Below, one piece after another: positions 4,494-7,138 of a stretch of DNA of 7,138 nt. Below the pieces are notes generated by a model. That model searched no databases and was not told the DNA's origin. It saw only the letters and a list, made by a program, of their open reading frames with translations. The translations under genes and the position numbers were made by a program. The stretch spans positions 1-7,138 of the forward strand of contig CAKSJU010000105.1 of assembly GCA_934463455.1 (NCBI GenBank), written 5' to 3'. This DNA is from an uncultured Clostridia bacterium (GTDB taxonomy: Bacteria; Bacillota; Clostridia; UBA1381). Each line of letters starts with the position of its first letter. Position 1 is the stretch's first letter.

Positions 4494-5246
4494 TTACAGC
4501 GATGCTATACGCCTTCCGTATTCGCTCGGAGCCGTACATGCGTATCTTTTAAATACAGACGAAAAATATCCCGCGTCCTCAAATCCGCAAAGACGCGCCA
4601 CCTCCGCCACCGAATAAAATCCGCTCTCGAGCATTTTTTTTGCAGCTTCCACGCGAAGATATATAATATATTTTATAGGAGACATTCCAAGCTCTTTTTT
4701 TATCAGCTTTCTCAAATATGCCTCGCTTATTCCGACATGCTCTGCCACATCGGCAACCGTCAAATCAGAACAAAGACAATTGGTTTTTATAAAGCTTATC
4801 GCCTTGCCGATTTTATTCCCCTCTTCCGATTGCGAAAATTCGGCAAGCCTTGAAAAAAGCATATATATCATTGAAAGCGCCTTAAATTTGTTGCGCGCAG
4901 ACCCCGAAAGCCACAGTTCGGATATTACTTTAAACGTTTTGGCATACTCACCGTTTTCGGAAATTATTTCAATCTCGTCGCTTCGACAACAGTTCTCTTT
5001 AAAATGTATCGGCATCAAAAGGTTGTTTTCCGAATATTGATAATACTCTATATTTTCGGGAATGTAAATCAGATTGTTTTTTGAAATTTTATAGGTTGTC
5101 CCCTTATAAATAATTTCGGTTTTTCCGCAAAAATGAAAGCTCAAAACAGAAAAATTTCTTTTCGGAGAATACCAGCTTTTATTTTCACGATACACCTTAT
5201 AAACTCCGATTATCTCGGGCATCAAATCATCATCGGCAAAATACAT
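4494..5246 (-). CDS. AraC-family transcriptional regulator
   Basis: DNA-binding regulator, 250 residues, with no membrane segment seen. The N-terminal part (about 30-85, FSVLSFHFCGKTEIIYKGTTYKI then NLIYIPENIEYYQY) looks like the cupin-type effector pocket of AraC proteins. The C-terminal part has the two helix-turn-helix units: LTVADVAEHVGISEAYLRKLIKKELG (162-187) and YSVAEVARLCGFEDAGYFSSVFKRYA (211-236), joined by SPIKYIIYLRVEAAKKML. The second unit is the conserved family signature. The ATG at 5246 is preferred because AAAGGAGG lies 10 nt upstream. A TTG at 5273 would place that site inside the gene. The gene is divergent from a GH13 glycosidase with a 166-bp shared control region, so it probably senses a glucan-derived sugar and activates that gene; the ligand is not deducible. 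Confidence 0.95.
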   Translation of the reverse strand: MYFADDDLMPEIIGVYKVYRENKSWYSPKRNFSVLSFHFCGKTEIIYKGTTYKISKNNLIYIPENIEYYQYSENNLLMPIHFKENCCRSDEIEIISENGEYAKTFKVISELWLSGSARNKFKALSMIYMLFSRLAEFSQSEEGNKIGKAISFIKTNCLCSDLTVADVAEHVGISEAYLRKLIKKELGMSPIKYIIYLRVEAAKKMLESGFYSVAEVARLCGFEDAGYFSSVFKRYACTAPSEYGRRIASL

Positions 5247-5256
5247 CCTGTTAATG

Positions 5257-5264
5257 CCTCCTTT
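5257..5264 (-). promoter_or_regulatory. Ribosome binding site fixing the ATG start of the AraC-family gene
   Basis: Minus strand AAAGGAGG, 10 nt before the ATG at 5246. It rules out the in-frame TTG at 5273. Confidence 0.8.
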
Positions 5265-5277
5265 CCTTTTCAATGTT

Positions 5278-5306
5278 ATTATAATATATTATTCGGAAAT
5301 ACACAA
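5278..5306 (-). promoter_or_regulatory. Promoter of the AraC-family gene
   Basis: Minus strand TTGTGT (5306-5301), 17-bp spacer, perfect TATAAT (5283-5278). The start would be near 5271, about 25 nt before the ATG. One of the direct repeats (5292-5300) lies inside this promoter, which would allow autorepression. Confidence 0.6.
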
Positions 5307-5322
5307 TAGTTTGTTTCGAAAT
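5292..5322. promoter_or_regulatory. Direct-repeat pair, candidate AraC-family binding site
   Basis: TTCGGAAAT (5292-5300) and TTTCGAAAT (5314-5322) agree at 7 of 9 positions and start 22 bp apart, about two helical turns, as expected for tandem half-sites of an AraC-type dimer. The right copy ends 26 bp before the -35 of the glycosidase promoter, an activator-type position. The left copy overlaps the regulator's own promoter. Confidence 0.4.
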
Positions 5323-5348
5323 TTAATAGTATAATATCGTTTTTTATA

Positions 5349-5377
5349 TTTACTTTTTCCTTATCGATATATATAAT
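5349..5377 (+). promoter_or_regulatory. Promoter of the GH13 glycosidase gene
   Basis: TTTACT (5349-5354), 17-bp spacer, perfect TATAAT (5372-5377). The start would be near 5384, about 28 nt before the ATG. A second TATAAT at 5330-5335 has no acceptable -35. Confidence 0.6.
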
Positions 5378-5396
5378 TAATATAGTTTAGATTTTT

Positions 5397-5402
5397 GGGA
5401 GG
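5397..5402 (+). promoter_or_regulatory. Ribosome binding site fixing the ATG start of the GH13 gene
   Basis: GGGAGG, 10 nt before the ATG at 5413. An in-frame TTG at 5395 overlaps this site and so cannot use it. Confidence 0.8.
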
Positions 5403-5412
5403 AATTTGTAAA

Positions 5413-6711
5413 ATGGATAAACACATAATTATGTATCAGTTATTTTTAAGAATGTTCACCAAAGACGGAACTCTCAAGGCAGCAGAGGAACGACTTTCCG
5501 AGGTAAAAAATACAGGGGCTAATGTCCTGTATCTATGCCTGTTTTTTACTTCGGACGAAAGTCCGGACGGCTGGAGCGAACGTCAGGTAAAAAGCGGCAT
5601 GAATAATCCTAAAAATCCATATCGAATTAAGGATTATTACAATGTCGATCCGGAGTACGGAACAGCCGCTGATTTAAAAAGCTTTGTAAAAAAAGCTCAC
5701 TCTTTAGGCATGAAGGTATTATTTGATTTAGTTTACATGCACTGCGGTCCGCAGGCGGAATTTATAACTACAAATCCCGATTTTGTCGAACGCACCGAAA
5801 ACGGCGAAATTGTATATAACCACTACCATTTTCCCGTAATTAATTTCAAAAGTCATGCTTTGAGAGAATATCTTTTTTCCAACATGGAATATCTAATCAA
5901 GGAATTTGACGCAGACGGCTTCAGATGTGATGTCGGTGATGCTATTCCGTTGGATTTTTGGAAAGAAGCAAAACAGCACATCAAAAAATGCAAATCGGAT
6001 ATAATCATGCTGAACGAAGGTATGAATTCCGATTATTTATCCGTCTTTGATTTAAATTACAGTATTCCCTTTAATTCCGCAGCAGCCGAAGCCTATACCA
6101 AAGGAGAGTCTGCCGAAAAAATTAAAAATACTCATATTGAATGGACGCAGAAAAACGGCGGAGAAGGAAGATGTATATATTATTTGGACAACCACGATAC
6201 CGCAAGCGACTGCTATTATGACAGATACGAAAAGCTTCTCGGATCACAGGGAATGGAAAATGTCTTATTCATGATTTATACACTTGACGGAATTCCCATG
6301 CTCTACAACGGAAATGAAGTTTGCGATATCTCAAGGCACAGTCTTTGGTCAAACAAGGAATACGGTGGATTGCATATAAATTGGAATAACGAAGCCTCAG
6401 CACACCAACGACTTGATTTTTTAGAAAAGATGACAAAAATAAGATTAAATTCCGAAGCACTGTGCTGCGGAAAGCTTACTTGGCTCGATACGGATAATAA
6501 TAAAAATATCCTCGCATACATAAGGGAATCTAACAATGAACGTTTTGCGGTAATAATAAATATCCGAAACAGCGTTCAAAATGTCAGCATACCGTTGCGC
6601 CTGCAAGGCGAGGTCATAATCGGCAAGGGAATTTCTCAGCATTTCGAAGAAAAACAATTAGTTGTATCCGCAAAGCCATACGCATATGAACTGATTAAAC
6701 TTAACGATTGA
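5413..6711 (+). CDS. GH13 alpha-amylase-family glycosidase, cytoplasmic
   Basis: Retaining glycosidase of the alpha-amylase clan, likely acting on alpha-1,4- or 1,6-glucosidic oligosaccharides inside the cell; no signal peptide is seen. The 432 residues hold a (beta/alpha)8 barrel with the four GH13 regions: I, FDLVYMH (104-110); II, DGFRCDVGD (168-176) with nucleophile D173; III, IIMLNEG (197-203) with acid/base E202; IV, YLDNHDT (257-263) with the third acidic residue D262. MLYNGNEVCD (296-305) is the usual GNE/GDE segment. A beta-rich C-terminal domain follows (about 365-430). Region I has Met where most members have Asn (DxxxNH), inside an xxHCGP motif I recall from some uncharacterised Firmicutes GH13 proteins. 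Exact activity (maltogenic amylase, alpha-glucosidase, other) is not determinable. It is divergent from the AraC-family gene and probably controlled by it. It is a single-gene unit. Confidence 0.93.
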   Translation: MDKHIIMYQLFLRMFTKDGTLKAAEERLSEVKNTGANVLYLCLFFTSDESPDGWSERQVKSGMNNPKNPYRIKDYYNVDPEYGTAADLKSFVKKAHSLGMKVLFDLVYMHCGPQAEFITTNPDFVERTENGEIVYNHYHFPVINFKSHALREYLFSNMEYLIKEFDADGFRCDVGDAIPLDFWKEAKQHIKKCKSDIIMLNEGMNSDYLSVFDLNYSIPFNSAAAEAYTKGESAEKIKNTHIEWTQKNGGEGRCIYYLDNHDTASDCYYDRYEKLLGSQGMENVLFMIYTLDGIPMLYNGNEVCDISRHSLWSNKEYGGLHINWNNEASAHQRLDFLEKMTKIRLNSEALCCGKLTWLDTDNNKNILAYIRESNNERFAVIINIRNSVQNVSIPLRLQGEVIIGKGISQHFEEKQLVVSAKPYAYELIKLND

Positions 6712-6741
6712 TCAGATTGCAAATATAATATTTGTTATATT

Positions 6742-6783
6742 CAAAAAGGAAACCGAGACTTTGCCAAAACGGCAAAATCTCGG
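6742..6783 (-). terminator. Intrinsic terminator read on the minus strand
   Basis: CCGAGA-C-TTTGCC (6753-6765), loop AAAAC, GGCAAA-A-TCTCGG (6771-6783): a 13-position stem whose single mismatch becomes G/U on the minus strand. On that strand TTTCCTTTTTGA follows. On the plus strand no T run follows (GGCAATCCC), so although it lies 41 bp after the glycosidase stop it is built mainly for leftward transcripts. It may still protect the 3' end of the glycosidase mRNA. Confidence 0.75.
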
Positions 6784-6828
6784 GGCAATCCCTCATTTTG
6801 TGTAAACCTCAAATTTGGCTCCAAAATG
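6784..6828 (-). repeat. Probable right terminal region of the IS256-family element
   Basis: TTTTGTGTAAA at 6796-6806 resembles the conserved inner part of IS256-family terminal repeats, as I remember them. CATTTTG (6794-6800) is repeated inverted as CAAAATG (6822-6828). The opposite end is outside the window, so the terminal repeat cannot be confirmed, and the outer limit near 6784 is a guess based on the adjoining terminator stem. Confidence 0.4.
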
Positions 6829-6853
6829 ATAATATAATCTAATTAGTTTTTGT

Positions 6854-6884
6854 GGGCTGAGAGCCGGATTTCGGCTTTCAGCCC
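6854..6884. repeat. Strong hairpin inside the IS256 end
   Basis: GGGCTGA-G-AGCCG (6854-6866), loop GATTT, CGGCT-T-TCAGCCC (6872-6884): 13 positions paired with one G/U on the plus strand (A/C mismatch on the minus). It would form the very 5' end of the candidate leftward RNA. Confidence 0.75.
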
Positions 6885-6892
6885 TTAGTTAT

Positions 6893-6921
6893 AATATAGC
6901 GTAAAATTGCTGGCATGTCAA
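6893..6921 (-). promoter_or_regulatory. Outward-reading promoter in the IS256 end
   Basis: Minus strand TTGACA (6921-6916), exactly 17 bp, TATATT (6898-6893): perfect -35 and 5 of 6 in the -10. It reads away from the transposase 3' end toward the glycosidase gene, antisense to it. Confidence 0.6.
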
Positions 6922-6958
6922 GGGCGCCCTCGCAAGAGGGCGTTTATTTCACCCTTGA
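6918..6958. terminator. Nested hairpin after the IS256 transposase
   Basis: Outer arms TCAAGGG (6918-6924) and CCCTTGA (6952-6958) enclose CGCCCTC-GCAA-GAGGGCG (6925-6942), a 7-bp stem with a GNRA-type loop. On the plus strand the inner stem is followed by TTTATTT, terminator-like. On the minus strand it may end transposase mRNA less efficiently. The outer arm overlaps the -35 of the outward promoter. Confidence 0.55.
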
Positions 6959-6976
6959 TTTGACGGCTATTTTATG

Positions 6977-7138
6977 CTACTGCGGTAATCTATCGGCAAA
7001 GAATATTTCAAGCTGTGAGTGGATTTGTCCCCAATCTTTGCGCTTGCCTGTCCATTTTTTCGTAATGTCTATCATTGCAAGATATAGCATTTTTAAAAGA
7101 CTGTCGTCTGTCGGAAAAACACTTTTGTTTTTCGTTAC
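6977..7138 (-). CDS. IS256-family transposase, C-terminal end (gene runs off the right edge)
   Basis: DDE-type transposase of the Mutator-like IS256 family. Only the last 53 residues are in the window, from VTKNKSVFPTDDSLLKM to FFADRLPQ and a TAG stop at 6979-6977. The stretch FPTDDSLLKMLYLA, followed by KKWTG and DWGQIHSQLEIFF, is the characteristic C-terminal tail of the family. The catalytic residues lie upstream, outside the window, so intactness cannot be judged. The short frame was recognised by translating the edge directly; it has no start codon here because the gene begins beyond 7138. Confidence 0.9.
   Translation of the reverse strand, partial: VTKNKSVFPTDDSLLKMLYLAMIDITKKWTGKRKDWGQIHSQLEIFFADRLPQ

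Larger units (their letters stand above)
6742..6886 (-). ncRNA. Candidate small RNA of about 140 nt at the IS256 end
   Basis: A consensus-like promoter (6921-6893) is followed by a start near 6886. Right behind it comes a strong hairpin (6884-6854), then about 70 nt without a convincing coding frame, then the intrinsic terminator at 6783-6742. Promoter, structured 5' end and terminator together look like a small-RNA unit. It could equally be an outward promoter of the insertion sequence whose transcript is simply cut off before reaching, antisense, the glycosidase gene. Confidence 0.35.
6784..7138 (-). mobile_element. IS256-family (Mutator-type) insertion sequence, 3' part
   Basis: Contains the last 53 codons of the transposase and about 190 bp of 3' noncoding DNA with two hairpins and a promoter. 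The element continues beyond the right edge. The outer limit is estimated. Confidence 0.65.

Noticed and set aside
5247..5273. Start of the AraC-family gene at the TTG at 5273
   Set aside because: A strong AAAGGAGG lies between it and the ATG at 5246, which is 10 nt downstream of that site.
5395..5412. Start of the GH13 gene at the TTG at 5395
   Set aside because: It overlaps the GGGAGG ribosome binding site serving the ATG at 5413.
6269..6657. Minus-strand reading frames of 63-77 codons over the GH13 gene
   Set aside because: They are antisense to a well-supported gene, lack ribosome binding sites and resemble no protein family.

Overview
The window looks like a chromosomal segment of a low-GC Gram-positive bacterium of class Clostridia. 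The evidence is AT-rich intergenic DNA, strong AAAGGAGG-type ribosome binding sites, an S12 protein with the long Firmicutes-type N-terminal insertion, an L7Ae-like protein ahead of rpsL, and a Clostridia-like type I GAPDH. The species cannot be named from this sequence alone.

Layout. Positions 1-2195 hold the str operon on the minus strand, in the order L7Ae-like protein, rpsL (S12), rpsG (S7), fusA (EF-G, running off the left edge). The gene upstream of the L7Ae-like protein is not rpoC. Instead the operon starts from its own near-perfect sigma-A promoter (TTGACA, 18-bp spacer, extended TATAAT). rpsG starts with GTG and fusA with TTG, each behind a strong Shine-Dalgarno. Positions 2196-2619 are a divergent regulatory region. 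From it gap (glycolytic GAPDH) is read rightward through a promoter followed immediately by a perfect 18-bp dyad.

Positions 3677 to about 4410 hold an intact IS200-type element on the minus strand. It has a single Y1/HUH transposase and no TnpB partner. A run of GC-rich hairpins lies on its 3' side. In its leader, an 11-bp inverted repeat can mask the transposase ribosome binding site only in transcripts that read in from outside. Positions 4494-6711 hold a divergent pair: an AraC-family regulator (minus) and a cytoplasmic GH13 alpha-amylase-family glycosidase (plus). Their 166-bp shared region contains both promoters and a pair of direct repeats, so the regulator probably controls the glycosidase and itself.

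Positions 6784-7138 are the 3' end of an IS256-family (Mutator-type) insertion sequence whose transposase runs off the right edge. Within it a consensus-like promoter reads outward into a hairpin-rich stretch of about 140 nt ending at an intrinsic terminator, a possible small RNA.

The genes are mostly housekeeping plus one carbohydrate-use pair and two insertion sequences. I saw no new multi-gene system. The signals most worth checking are the hairpin array and leader fold-back of the IS200-type element, the dyad in front of gap, and the candidate small RNA at the IS256 end.
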